Assembly: GCA_963921825.1 (NCBI GenBank)
Contig: OY997591.1
Span: 46,831,825-46,895,824, forward strand
Source: Erodium maritimum
Taxonomy: Eukaryota > Streptophyta > Magnoliopsida > Geraniales > Geraniaceae
Direction: 5' to 3'
Length of the DNA stretch: 64,000 nt
A model generated the notes under the pieces. The model searched no databases. It was not told the origin of the DNA and saw nothing but the letters and a program-made list of their open reading frames with translations. The position numbers and the translations under genes are program-made. Below are positions 48,104-59,825 of this stretch, one piece after another; positions within the stretch are counted from its first letter, which is position 1, and each line of letters starts with the position of its first letter.

Positions 48104-50719
48104 GTGATGACAAAAAGTATGTTTTTTAACAAGGGCTCGCTTTCTCCTCTTCTTTGTATTGTAGCAATGTCGACGGGCGATAACACGCGTGCGACGACAA
48201 CAAAGAGTGGTGGGTAAGACGGTCCCTCTCCCCCCAACTCCCACGATGTACCTTCCTCTCATCCCTCATCCATAAATCACTTTGGTATAACAGAGGCGAC
48301 GTCAGTGGTATGGTTTTCTTTTCCCGAGCGGTGGAGAACGGTGTGACTCCGACAACATGATCGAGTGGCGATGGTCTCGGTCAAGGAGGTCTGTTGGATT
48401 TCCCACAGGGTATCACCCGTATGACACTAAAGAGGGGACCAAGACCATTTCAACCTCGATCGATCATCCCTTCTTCCCCGAGTTCTTCCTCTCGGATCCC
48501 CTTCTCCTCCACCCGATAGTTGGGTGCATCTCAAGGAAGGGAGCAGAGGTATTGGGGGGTAGATGTTACACGACCAGTAGGATGAGTCGGTGGATGAGGA
48601 GGAAGCCACAGAAAGAGATATGGATCTACTAGATCGGGAGGGATCGTGGACCCCAAAGGAATAAGCACTGTAGAATGGAGGGAGGGTATTCGGGGGTCAC
48701 GACGTCGGACGTGCTGCGGTTGGGGGACATCGCTCTAGGAGGACTTGGCGGATATCAGCGGTAGGATGTCTAGAGGCTTCCTAGGGCTCCAACTAATCAA
48801 ATGGGCCCTTAGACCACTATTGGGAAAGTTGAGGTGGATCAGGTCCTATTGGGGCGGGTCACATTGGTTTGGGTCATGTTGGACTGAGTCCAAAAGGTCT
48901 AGGTCATGGTGGGTTGGGTCTTGGTGGGCCACCTCACATGGGCCCGAGCTAAAATGTGGCGATGAGGGGTCAAAACTAGTCGGGATAATAGGATAAGGGG
49001 AAGAATCTGATATAGTGTGAGGAATCAAACACTCTAGACTAGAGGATTTAGGGGCTCGAATGGGATGCCTGGCCATAAGGAGGTTATTGTGTCTTCAACG
49101 GAGCTGTGTGGTCGGGGCCTTAAATTCACCTATGCGGTAAAGGCTCGCGTACTAACCATGAAGAACTTTTTCTAGCAGTCCCTAATTTATTGGTTAGGTG
49201 ACCTTTGGCAGTTTCAAGACGTAGAGGTCCGTCCCGTGGAGGACGACGTTGTGGATTTTTTTTTTCGATTTGCGAAAGAGAGAGCCTGGATTCTGGCCGT
49301 GGAAACTTGGGCGTTTCGTTGATACCTGGTGCTCTTTTTAGATTTAAGACTTTAGATGAGACCACAAGTTATCATTTTCACCCATCTCTCGGTATGGGCT
49401 CGCATCTCAAAAATGCTGGTGAGGGTTTAAAATCGGGGAGTCAGCTTTCACCTGGGAAATTCCCTTAGTACATTCTTGGAGGTGGATAATGACATGGATG
49501 GCATGAGTTGGGGATACTTCATGCGGATCAAGGTGAGAGTGGATGTTCGTTTACCCCTACAAAGCCAACTTTGGTTTCGGCTTTCCTAGTTTAAGGTACA
49601 TACCCTTCTCCATATTTCTTATGAACATCATTCAAATCATTGTTTTGGTTGTAGCTGTGTAGAGTGCCTGGTGTCGACCTGTCAAGCAAGTCACGGGGAT
49701 AAGAGACCGTCTTTTCGATCTCATACCGACCCTAGATTGGCCGTCTCCCGAGCTCGACATGGTATGATGACCCCAGGCACTAATTAGGCCTATTTAGGGG
49801 TTCTTCTGGTCGACCAACACACAACTTCACCCTAGTGGTACCGAGACCGGGAGATCGCAAGGGCAAGGGGAAAGTGATTGTGGGGGAGGCCTCCTTTATA
49901 GATTGAGTCAGATCTTTTTCCGTCATGAACGAGTATTCGACCTTTCACCCGGATTCACGAGTTAGGTCTTTTCCCATGAGGGAGGCTCGTTCAGACACTT
50001 TGTACGATTCCTCACTGCGAGGAAGAGGGTCTTGATCGCATCTGCCACTTCCTAGGGGTCTTTCTCACTCCTTCCCAAGAATTCGGGTGGAAGAGCAACC
50101 GGGATTTACCCGGGAATTAGCTATGTCTTCTCTCCTAATGGGTCGGAAATGTCTAGCAAGGGAGATCTGAGACTTGGAGTAGGAGGTCGCTACATGATCC
50201 AGAGGTGCACCGAACAGCGACAGAGGGTAGCAAGCACCCTCGCCTCGATCAATGAATAATTTGTGATCCAGTGGAGGGTCGACCAACAACATAGCCTCAT
50301 TAGACGTATAGTGGTAGTGGTCTCACCAATTTTTGGCTCGATACTCTTCTACTATCTCGGGAGCCAGCACTCTCGAGTTCATGAAGCCCTACTCTATCAT
50401 TCTAGGGAGGACAAGGAACGATAGATCTTTGGAAGAGTATACAGTCCGCCTCGGCGCCAATTATCTGGAAAGGTTCTCAATCTGTCCTAGCATCCCGTTT
50501 GGATTCACTGTACCGACTTCTTTTGACGCTATCACAACATTGACATTTGGACATTCCAATGGAGCATTTCGGTCAATGAGCTTTTACTTTTTGCTTTCTT
50601 CGCCCATTGACGTTAGTTCTTGTCTTTCACAGTTATTATTACTCTTGTCTGATGTTTTCCCCGATTTGGGTCGGGTTAAATCTTGCTTTTAATATATGGT
50701 TATGTTTACCACTAAAAAA
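48104..50719 (+). mobile_element. ORF1-only LINE derivative, copy 2
   Basis: It is flanked by the 12-bp duplication AGTTTTAATGAC (48092-48103 and 50720-50731), which is shared with the right target copy of the element at 45525-48087. The ORF1-like region is at 49060-49760: VDFFFRFAKERAWILAVE, GMSWGYFMRIKVRVDVRL and HHSNHCFGCSCVECLV, i.e. the DUF4283-like domain followed by a cysteine-rich patch. An A-run precedes the right duplication (50714-50720). No reverse transcriptase motif was found. The frame is broken by stops. Confidence 0.65.
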
Positions 50720-50899
50720 AGTTTTAATGACAAATATTGTAATTTCGATATCTAGTTTAATGTAACTTTCATGTCTAGTCTAATGAAATTTTGATATTTA
50801 GTTTGTTGTAATTTGAATATTTAGTTTCCACTTCAAAGTCATTTCTTGGTGGTTTTCTTGCCAAGAGAAACCACGCCAACAGAAACCTCGACCAAGACG

Positions 50900-52045
50900 A
50901 AGAGGGGCTGACCAACCAAATTAATGGGTCAGGCCCTATCACCGGTTTCCATGGGATCTCCTCAAGTTCCAGTGGCTACCTTGGAGACTGTTTTCCGAAC
51001 TAGGATTCCGACTTCTCCGGTGGCTCCGGCGGTGGCAACCCATGCTAGGGCTCCGACTCCTCCTGATCCACCGTCTCCAATGGGGGATCTCCAAGCCACC
51101 TTTTCTGCCTGTTCTCTCATCGGGGAAGAGGAGGTGGAGGTCATGTTGCCTTACAATCCACCAAAACCCCCAGATTCTAGCATGCCTTCCTTTTGGCATG
51201 GTGGGACGTCTAGCTTCCCTCAAGTCTCCCTAGAAGGAGTGACTACAATCGATCATCACACGTGTATAGGCCCGTGTCGGCGTGGGTGTAGGGTTAAGGA
51301 TCTCGAACCAGACACGTTCACATTCTACTTTGTGTCCTAGGAGGCTTGCGTTTGGGTGCGTCACAATGAGCTGTGGTGTTTCCCCGGTCATCCATTACTC
51401 CTCGAGGAAATAGCTGATCCAATGGATCGGGAACTCCCTTGTCTGGATCGCCTTCAGTTATGAGTGACGCGGGTGCCACGCTTTGATGACTTGATTATGG
51501 AGTTCAAGCTTATTAAGGTCGACAGGCCGTACGCCACATATTGGGGACGAGAAGCACCTCCACCACCGTTGGGTTGTGCTTCGTTAACCTCGGACACGCT
51601 ACCTAAGACCGGGTCGTCTTGAAAGAAAGAGCCCCTCGTAACCTCGGACACGATACCTGGGGGAGCCTCTAGAGGATCAGACGAGGGATGGGAAGCAGCC
51701 CCGCTACGAGGGATAAAAGGAATCATGGGCTCAGGGAACCTGCACCGGGAGGAGTCCCTGAGACGAGCCGTCACTCCCAGCCAAACTGTCAAGTTCAAGT
51801 TCGGTAGCTCATTTGATAAAACGAGTCCTTAGAGAGCAGGGACCAAGCAACGTTTAGGCCCTACTTTGAGCGGTATTTGGCAGTTGGCACCTTTTGAATT
51901 TTATTTTTGTTCTAGTTTTGGTTTCAATTCATGTCTTAGTTATATTTTTTGCTTCAGTTTTGATCGATATAACCGTTTCCTTTTGAAACGGTTTATTACC
52001 AAGGGTTATTGGACAATTATTCCTCTAAGGTTTTTTTTTTATCAG
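50900..52045 (+). mobile_element. ORF1 remnant of a third LINE derivative
   Basis: The open frame 50924-51340 (MGQALSPVSMGSPQVPVAT, P-rich, then VKDLEPDTFTFYFVS) continues past a stop in the same frame with EACVWVRHNELWCFPGHPL and DRLQL. This matches the start of the LINE DUF4283 domain, where a line like 'LxDNxFxFxF' is followed by a 'PWxFxGHxLxL' line. The rest (51350-52045) is decayed. The ends are not resolved and no target duplication was found. Confidence 0.5.
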
Positions 52046-52136
52046 CAATTTTTTTTTGTATATATAAAGTAAGGGAGTCTAGCTACAGACTCACCAACAA
52101 AAAAGTCAACAACAACTGCTACAACCCAGGTAGCTA

Positions 52137-52420
52137 TGAATGAGTACGCATACCCTGGGAGATGATGAAAGGGTACGCAGACCCAGAAGATGAAAGGGTA
52201 CTCTGACCCTGAAGATAATGGGTACGCAGACCCTGAAAAGAATGGGTACACAGACCCTGAAGTGCACGGGTACGCAGACCCGAAAGTGAAAGGGTACGCC
52301 GACCCTGAAGTGAAATGGGTACGCAGACCCTGAAGTGCACGGGTACGCAGACCCGGAAGTGAAAGGGCACGTCGACCCTGAAGTGAATGGGTACGCAGAC
52401 CCTGAAATGCACGGGTACAA
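52137..52420 (+). repeat. 21-bp minisatellite encoding a GYADPE-type heptapeptide
   Basis: About 13 tandem copies of a 21-bp unit (GGGTACGCAGACCCTGAAGTG and variants). On the plus strand the in-frame unit reads GYADPEV, with K, N or H at the seventh position. Small indels break one continuous frame. It is preceded by a TATATAAA sequence (52061-52068) and followed by TAGCTAG, AATGAA and an A-run near 52475. This could be a decayed retrocopy of a repeat-protein gene, or simply a minisatellite. No known family was recognised. Confidence 0.75.
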
Positions 52421-52429
52421 TAGCTAGTG

Positions 52430-53555
52430 TAATGGCACTGTATTACTATTAATGAAACTATTTCTTATTCTTAAAAAAATGAAAATAATATGTATTTTCA
52501 ATATTTTTTCCTTTAATTTTTGTATTTTGTTGCATTGTTCTTTGACGATTTCAGATTTCGAAATAACCTAACGTTACAGAGCAGGGTGATGATTGAACAA
52601 AGAATTTGAATGATAAAGAGGAATTTAGCGATGAATTACACGTAATCTTGCTAACATATTGTAGATACTCATACTTAAAAAATCATCCCTATTTGCTTAT
52701 TTCTTTTCAAATATCAAATAGTCTCGTCCATATTTATTTAGAACTTTCTGATATTTTAATACAAGGGCAAAACAAAATTTTTAGGGGTGTCAAGTGTGTA
52801 AGACAAAAAATTGTAAAAAAAATAGAATTTTCTGATATTTTAATATAAGGGAATTTTTTTTAGTAAATTAATACGATATGAAAAAAATTGTTTAAAACTA
52901 CAAGTTTATGTCTTGTAATTGAGACATTGAAAATAGAGTTAAATACATGTTGGTACTTTTTGTTCGGTCTACGGATTTTAAGATACTCTTATGTTGGAAA
53001 AATAGACTTTGTTACTCTTATTATGTTCTTTCCACAAATCATTTGTGCGCCTGGGAAGGTCGAGAAAGGGAAATACTCCCTCTACCATCCATAGATCCAA
53101 AACATACGCGACATGGAAGAGGGTTATGTGCCTGACCGATATGGTATCTGAAGAGGAGTCACAGGAGAATCAGGTGAGGTCTGGAAAACAGCCTCGTTAG
53201 GGTAAACGAGTTGTCTTAGGGGACATGGAACGATGGGGATGAAAAGTGTCCCGACCCCTACATGGTTAGCACCAGCTAACTGGCTTCCTCCACCAATTAC
53301 TGTGATCAATGATCAACTAGCGTACATCCCATATAAAACAACTTGTTCCCCCAGAGGACTAAGCGTCAATTAGACAATCTATTGTATTAGGTTGAGTCAC
53401 AATATTGGTTACTTCAACTTTTCCGGTTATTGCTACATTTACCAATACCGAACTTATATCGGTTATAGATATAGAATCAACAAATTAGAATTGTCTACGA
53501 AAAATGTCCATACTTATAACCTAGTTGTTTCTATCTATTTGTCACCATTTAAATG
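52430..53555. other. Mostly AT-rich stretch with a LINE-like fragment
   Basis: The stretch 53050-53260 contains ENQVRSGKQPR, which resembles QDEARSAK.PR at 47515-47550 in the first ORF1-only LINE, so a fragment of the same family is likely. A short direct repeat (TTTCTGATATTTTAATA) occurs at 52747 and 52828. Nothing else was seen. Confidence 0.35.
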
Positions 53556-53570
53556 AATAAAATGATAGTT

Positions 53571-54578
53571 TTTTTAAACGAGAATAATTTTATTTATCAT
53601 GACAAAAAACATAAACATAACTTAGGTCCCTGACCCTGAGTTCGAGTATTTGTGCAAAATCCCGGTAGGGTTTCTGGCACACTTGACCCGTATTATTTGA
53701 TCGCTTTTGTATACCTGACCAATGGAGACCACGAAAATAGAAAAATGACCATAATAACCTAAAGAGCCTGCGATGCCGGTTCGTCTGAAACCCCGTAACT
53801 TTCGTAGCGAGGCCTCCTAATATTGCTAACTCTCTGGTTTGAGTCGCTGGAATGTTTAATTGTGGTGCGGAGGACGGAGCATACGCTCGGTGCTCCGGAT
53901 GTGACTTCACCGATACTTCACGCAGAAGCATATTGATCATCATCGGGTCGACCCAAAATGAGTCGTCCAGTCTCGAGGTGACCGGTTTTGGTTGTCGAGG
54001 ATACAAATCCCGACCTAACATCCCTCCTCTCGGGTCCCAAAACCAGTGACCCTCCAGATCGCTCCGGTCGCGGCCGCGTTGATGCTCGGGTTTGATTGAG
54101 CCTGTCCGGGAGCTACGTGGGGCCGGCGCATAGTCGGCTAGATTGTTGGTTGCACACCGTTGCCGATGGCGACGGCGTGGAAAGCGAGGAGACTGATGTC
54201 AGCGGCGTGGAAAGCGAGGAGACGGATCCGTGGCTGGCAGTGGTGGCGTGGAGAGAGGGAGGACTGCTCCTTGGACGAAGGCGACGACGTGGATCGAGGT
54301 AGGCCGGATCCGTGGGCGGTGGTGGCGGCGGCGTGGGTAGAGAGGGGGAAGAGCTTTGGACGGCGACGACGGTGTGCCGAAGATGATGGAGAGAAACCTA
54401 TCAGTTCAAAGACAATCTTAAGGTTCAAAGGAGACGCGTGCGTTCTTGTGGTATGCATCAAGCTATTGCTTGTTCGGAAAAAAGCCATGGAGGCCATGGC
54501 TGCAACGACGTGGTTTCTGAAAAATCATAGAGAAGCGTAACCCTTAGAGTTCAAAGCGTAACCCTTAAAGTTCTTAAT
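53571..54578 (-). mobile_element. Short LINE-tailed retroposon, minus strand, 1.0 kb
   Basis: It is flanked by AATAAAATGATAGTT (53556-53570) and AATAACATGATAGTT (54579-54593), 14 of 15 identical. The minus-strand 3' end reads AATAAAATTATTCTCG, then a T/A-run, like the other LINE tails here. Its 5' part holds a frame starting MASMAFFRTSNSLMH (54497) and a later frame MLGRDLYPRQPKP (54021-53590), neither of known family. There are no reverse transcriptase motifs. Confidence 0.7.
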
Positions 54579-54593
54579 AATAACATGATAGTT

Positions 54594-54896
54594 ACTTGCG
54601 CTCAAAAAACATTATATTTGTACCCGATAACGAGTTTTGGACCTTTACGATCATGTTTAAACAAAATAGTTTCCAGGTTAATTTTGTTTAAACGCTACGT
54701 TTGAAGAATATTGTTGTGCTAGGCATTTTATCTAACAACAATGCATTTAAACTATTGATTGTAATATAGTAAAGTACATAACGCCAAATTAACAATCGGA
54801 GTTGGGGTTGGTAACCAACGGTTCTCAACTCCATCCACGACAACAAAAAAGTTATAAGAATGTACATAAAGATCATCTACTTACTTTACATACCAC
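54594..54896. other. 3' flank of the ATL gene
   Basis: AT-rich stretch downstream of the RING-H2 gene's stop codon; its 3' untranslated region probably lies here. Nothing else was seen. Confidence 0.5.
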
Positions 54897-55559
54897 TTAG
54901 GTGATCACATGATAATTACGAACATGCCCTTCAGGTGCGAGCGGCGTAATGATGTTGACAATACGAGCTTCTCGTAGGTCCACCGGAAGCACCACCGCCG
55001 GAGGCTCCGACAGCACAGCCGGCACCACGGCACAGGCCACTCCGACAATCTTTTGGCACGTCGGAATGAGGCAGGCGCGGCACGTGGGGCAGGACGAGTG
55101 GGAGCTGAGCCACTTGTCGATGCATCGCACGTGGAAGCCGTGGTTGCACTTGGGTAGCAGCCGCACGCGCTCACCGGCGGCGAACTCGGACAGGCATATC
55201 ACGCACTCCGGGAGACTCAGCTCCGGCGAGTAGCTCACCGTCGTGAAGGATTTGATCGCCTTTCTCTTCACTCCGGTGTTGGCGGAGGAGGGGTTTCCTA
55301 AGGAGACCATCAGGGAGCACCGCAATGCGCAGCGGATGATAAAGTTGAGACCCAAAGAGCATACGAGAGCGCATAAGACCACCGACAGAACCATCACCAC
55401 ATTAGCATCGAAAGAGTTGTCCCCAGAAGTGGTGCTCGGAGCCGCCGCCGTGAACGGAGGCAAGTACACGGTGCTGCTGTGGATAAGTAACAACCTTCGC
55501 GAGTACAAATCTCCCATGAGATCTTGGAGCATGGAAGAGCTTGAAGCAGAAGTAGACAT
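54897..55559 (-). CDS. ATL-family RING-H2 E3 ubiquitin ligase
   Basis: A single-exon 220-residue protein, the usual ATL size and structure. Residues 54-76 form one membrane segment ([20 protein letters not shown]) followed by basic residues. Residues 119-160 are the RING-H2 finger: [31 protein letters not shown], with C119, C122, C138, H140, H143, C146, C157 and C160 all present, and the proline before the third cysteine that ATLs keep. The C-terminal [12 protein letters not shown] resembles the ATL8/ATL72-75 group. Such proteins are membrane-anchored ubiquitin ligases in defence, stress or wall-related signalling; the target here is unknown. The gene is GC-rich and intact. The start is the only ATG giving the full membrane anchor. 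LINE-derived retroposons flank it on both sides. Confidence 0.93.
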   Translation of the reverse strand: MSTSASSSSMLQDLMGDLYSRRLLLIHSSTVYLPPFTAAAPSTTSGDNSFDANVVMVLSVVLCALVCSLGLNFIIRCALRCSLMVSLGNPSSANTGVKRKAIKSFTTVSYSPELSLPECVICLSEFAAGERVRLLPKCNHGFHVRCIDKWLSSHSSCPTCRACLIPTCQKIVGVACAVVPAVLSEPPAVVLPVDLREARIVNIITPLAPEGHVRNYHVIT

Positions 55560-55593
55560 GTTTATTAGCTTATAGATTTCTTAAGGATTGTTG

Positions 55594-55601
55594 CTTATAT
55601 A
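55594..55601 (-). promoter_or_regulatory. TATA box of the ATL gene
   Basis: TATATAAG on the minus strand, 35-42 bp upstream of the ATG, within CCCTATATAAGCAAC. It implies a very short 5' leader, if used. Confidence 0.6.
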
Positions 55602-55820
55602 GGGAAAGGTCAAAAGGGTTGACTTTGCATTTCACGGTTTTAATAGGTTGTTGTGTATGAAAGAAAAGACATGTCTCATTTGAATAATGTCAATAGTGTT
55701 AATGGTACAATTATTTAAAACCTACTACAGTAAACTACACTACCCTAAAAATGTTAAAATAGCGTAAATGTATGTTGTTGTTTTTATAACTTATTTACTT
55801 TACAATATAATAGAGTTTGT

Positions 55821-57200
55821 AAGCCCTAAAGCACGAGGGGTGTTTTTCGATTCTCGGAACAACGACAACAATGGCTTCTCAAGCTCCTTATGATCAACAG
55901 ACCAGTAAAGGCGATGCCAGCGTGATGTCGACGGTTTCAGATCGCTCGACCTCGTTCTCTGCCTCGCCGTCTGAACCTGCACAACTGATACCATCAATCA
56001 GGGTGGACGAGGTTGTGGCAGACATCCCATTGGTGTTCTCGGCGTGCCGGGGAGACGGGGTATGTCCAAAACATGGAAGGCGAGTGGGCGGTTTACGCAT
56101 GCTCACCTCATGGAATACCGTCGAGGCCTCATGCGCAGGTCTCCGACGAAGGGCCCTCGGCCTTGAGCTGGGAGGGGCGTTTTTCTGAGAGTGAGGACGG
56201 CGAGTTCGCTGCGACACTCACCGGTTTTCCACGAGGGACCGCCTCTATCCGTGAGGATGGATTCGATGTAGGTAGTGGTGGTTGGGGAATAGAATCTGGA
56301 GGAGTCGGAAGAGTCACGACACCAACCACCGGAGGTGGAGAAAGGACTGCCAGAGTTCGGCAAACGGAGGTCCTGGAAGAGGCGGTTGGGGAAGGAGACT
56401 GCTACTAGGGTTTCAGCGAAGTCGATGGGTCAGTTGGGCCTGTGGACGGAGGCGAAAAGGAACGAGGCCCACTCTAGAGTGAGAGTTGAACCAAGAGTAG
56501 GAGACGACCCACGGGCCTGGGCAGACCCGGGTCAGAATTCGCGGGCCTGGCTCAAGGTGGATCAGGACTACCGGCCTAGAGACGCAACGGGTCGGGCCTG
56601 GGAAGGGCCGAGTCAAGACTCTCGGGCTCGGGGCGGATCGGATCAAGGCGTCGGGGGCGGGTCGGGTCAGTACTGGATAGTGCCTCAATCTTTTTGGCCG
56701 GCTCCGAACAATCGACATCACGGACGGGGCATCTTATGCAGCGGCGGGGGGCATCAAGCACCCTCGCCTCACGGAATGAGTCTGATGTGGTCCAGAGGGG
56801 GGTCGACTGTTTACACCGCCCCTCTGGACTTAAGGGGGTAGCGATACCACCAAGAACCGGCATGGTACTCCCCTACCAGCTTGGAGGTCAGCAATCCAGT
56901 GTTTTGGAGCCCTACCACTATCAGTCAAGGGAGGACGACGCACGCTGACATCTCGGGGGAGTACCCAGTCCACCACCACAAATTTCGACAATGAGTCTGC
57001 TTGGCCCTTACAACCCCGTTTGGAGCCGCTGTATCAGTGATCGTCAGACGCTACCGCAGTACCATCCTCCAGACAACCACTGAATCTAATAGAGCGACTT
57101 TACTTTATATTCTATTGTTAGTTTCAATTCTATCGTTTCTGTGTTTACCGTTTATAAACACATTTAATTTGTAATATTATTTCGTACTACTCGGAAAAAA
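55821..57200 (+). mobile_element. LINE-tailed retroposon without RT, 1.4 kb
   Basis: A perfect 17-bp duplication AATATAATAGAGTTTGT flanks it (55804-55820 and 57201-57217). It ends in a run of eight A after ATATTATTTCGTACTACTCGG. The first ATG is at 55871 (MASQAPYDQQTSKGD). Downstream frames (to 56948) are R/G/P-rich and broken, with no known domain. No endonuclease or reverse transcriptase sequence was found. Its upstream edge is about 260 bp from the ATL start codon. The young-looking perfect duplication suggests recent movement. Confidence 0.85.
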
Positions 57201-57217
57201 AATATAATAGAGTTTGT

Positions 57218-59172
57218 TTCTGTCCGGCCTTGCAAAAAGAAGTAAAGAACATATGGATCAATACAGGTTGGCTGTAGATCTTTTAGGGCAAACTTGAGTG
57301 TTTGTCTTGTAGACATATTTAAATCGGAGTGGAAATAATAGCTGCATTAATCCAACTTTTATTTTCTTTTCAAATATTTATATATATACAGACTATGTTT
57401 TAAAAACTATATTGATTTTATAAATTAACTAAAAATTATATAATAAACAGAATAGAAAAAGAAGTTCAAATCTATGTATTTTTTTATGAAATTTTAACTT
57501 TATCAAAATATAAACTCGAATAATTAATCAATGGAGGAAGTAGACAATACATGCTACGTTTAGGATATTCCAACTGTAGGGTTGATCAAATTAATTATCG
57601 TTTTTCATGTGAAGAATGTTACTTTAGAGCTCTAATGGATCCTCCACCGAGGTCGTTTGATAAATTGTAATGGAAAATTAACCACGTGGCAGTCGGGTTG
57701 GCCAATCAGATTTCTTCTTGCATGCATCTCGGGACCCACTAGTCTTAGTGTAGGAAGGTTCAGGACTCCACGTATGACCTGGCAATGGCAATACTACATA
57801 CATGCATGGCCATGTTATGCGTAAATATTAGTAGCAATCTACTAGTTGTACAAGTTGACTACCAGTGCCCTCTGTGTCCTGGGCTTTTTGACAAACGATC
57901 GTGGAATGATATTTTTGTAAACCGGACTCAACTACATGTCTCAGATATATGAATATATACATATATGAGATATTAGTAGGTGAGGTTAAAGTATAATTAC
58001 TCTAAAATCTTAATTTCATAGATATTATTTCGAATAAAAGACATAAATACATATGAACACAATTTCTTAGTAGCCATGGTTTTTTGTAAGACATTCAACT
58101 CGTGATTAAGTAAATAACTGTGTCAACAATTGTTATATTTGTGAGCTTCTAATACTTCTCAACGGTGAAAAATAAAAGTTATCTGATAACTTATGTGTTA
58201 CGATTTTATTTAAATATGTGAATATTATATTTATGTAGGAAGTGAATAAGATTTTCTATTCTCATTAACTCTTGTAAAAAAATTATGGGTCTAAAGATGG
58301 TTCCTAAAGAAGACCTTCTCCATGGTGTATTCTCATTGTAGACAATATAATGAGCTTGATTTGTTTAGTATTGAATACAAGTGGCATTGATTGCAATCTA
58401 ATAAACTTCAATTCAATAGATCAACCATGCTTGATCTAAATATCTGAAAGGTTTTGGTGTGCAGAAGATATTTACAAAAGTAATGTTGAAATTGAGGGGA
58501 AATGGGAGAAGGTAAAGGGCAAGACAACAAGTGGGAGAGACAAGAGAATATTTGTGTTCTTTTGTGGGATGTAACATTAAAAAGATGAATAGACATTGGC
58601 TAAGGTTAAAGGCATTTTTGTATCACAAGTAGCACTCACTTGGATCCATATCACTTGTTGTGGGTAGTGGTCTGCAGGATTTAACTAATATATACATAAA
58701 AATCATGAATATAACAATGATATGCCCCACATACTTAGTTGAGACTAGAGACATTAGGGTATGAATACTGGGGGCAGGGTTGTAAATAGCGTTAGCAGTA
58801 AGTCGAGCTGTGAGAACTTCTAAATGTTAGACGGGACTATTTGGAATATAGACGGGTCTAAGCGAGGCCTAAATGGATTTGATAATTTTTATCATTTTAA
58901 GTTATTAATATATAATATATTATACATATATAATAAAATATTTAAAATACAAAATAACAAATTTGAGAAATAAAATATTTTACCTTATGTACGTGTGTAT
59001 AACCCTGCAAACCTCCCGAAGCTTATGTCTTTATTGCTTATTCAAACATTAATATATGTTGGAGCAAACATGGTTTAGTTCAAACATGGTCACGAAAACA
59101 AATATTTTTTATAATATATGTTGAATGGCCCGGCCCAGTCGCCCGCCCTAGCCTAGACTCCCTCCCCGAACT
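57218..59172. other. Intergenic DNA, possible displaced ATL upstream region
   Basis: AT-rich with no gene. A G-box-like CACGTG (57683-57688, in CCACGTGGC) and a mixed-composition stretch (57640-57930) resemble plant promoter DNA. They may have belonged to the ATL promoter before the retroposon at 55821-57200 moved them away. A low-complexity AT run lies at 58890-58980. Confidence 0.4.
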
Positions 59173-59825
59173 TGATAGGGAGAATACCAAATAATAACAA
59201 ATAAATGCAACGCAGCGGAATTAATTCTCTCACACCCGTGAAAACCTAATAGGAAACCAACAAGCAGACCAAATCACGAAACAAAGTGCACACAAGATTT
59301 TAGCGTGGAAAACCTTCTCAAAATGAGAAGTAAAAACCACGGGACCCTCTAGGCTTCTTAATCATCCACTATCAACAATAATGGGTACAATATCTCTCTA
59401 GTCAAATTAGATGCATACACAATATCAATATCTCAACATAACCTAGTGTTGGAACTAGCAACAAAACTCAAGAAAGAAGAGAAATCTCACCAACTTGCAG
59501 CTCGTGTATCTGTAAAAAGAACCGTCAAAACATAAATTCCACCGTCCACTTTTAAGAACTATATGTGGAGAATATTCACTCCAAAAATCAGCATCATCGG
59601 ACCTTGGATGACCTCCGATCGGGCTCTTAAAAGTGGATGGTCGGACTGAAAATCTGCAGGAAAATATGCACTTCTTCTCCCTTTTGCTTCTCTCTCTCAA
59701 TAATGGAGGCTCCTCTCCACTTCTAAATCTGATTTCTAGTAGATATAGAAACTTTAGCATCTATTTGGGCTTAAGTTGCCCAAAATGGGATTTGGGCCTT
59801 CCATTTAATTGAAACAAACCCAACA
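59173..59825 (-). repeat. 3' LTR of a Ty1/copia element
   Basis: On the minus strand it starts TGTTGGGTTTGTTTCAATT and ends TATTCTCCCTATCA, about 653 bp. The purine tract AACGGGGGAGATT lies just inside (59826-59838). It follows the copia RNase H region in the expected order. Confidence 0.85.

Noticed and set aside
47804-48262. Long poly-lysine and poly-leucine frames
   Set aside because: They are translations of the CTT microsatellite.
52106-52420. Minus-strand FRVCVP-repeat protein
   Set aside because: It is the reverse reading of the 21-bp minisatellite; the plus-strand heptad is at least as good and no start, promoter or family supports the minus frame.
56013-56948. Overlapping Arg/Gly/Pro-rich frames on both strands
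   Set aside because: They are shadows within a GC-rich retroposon body; none has a domain.
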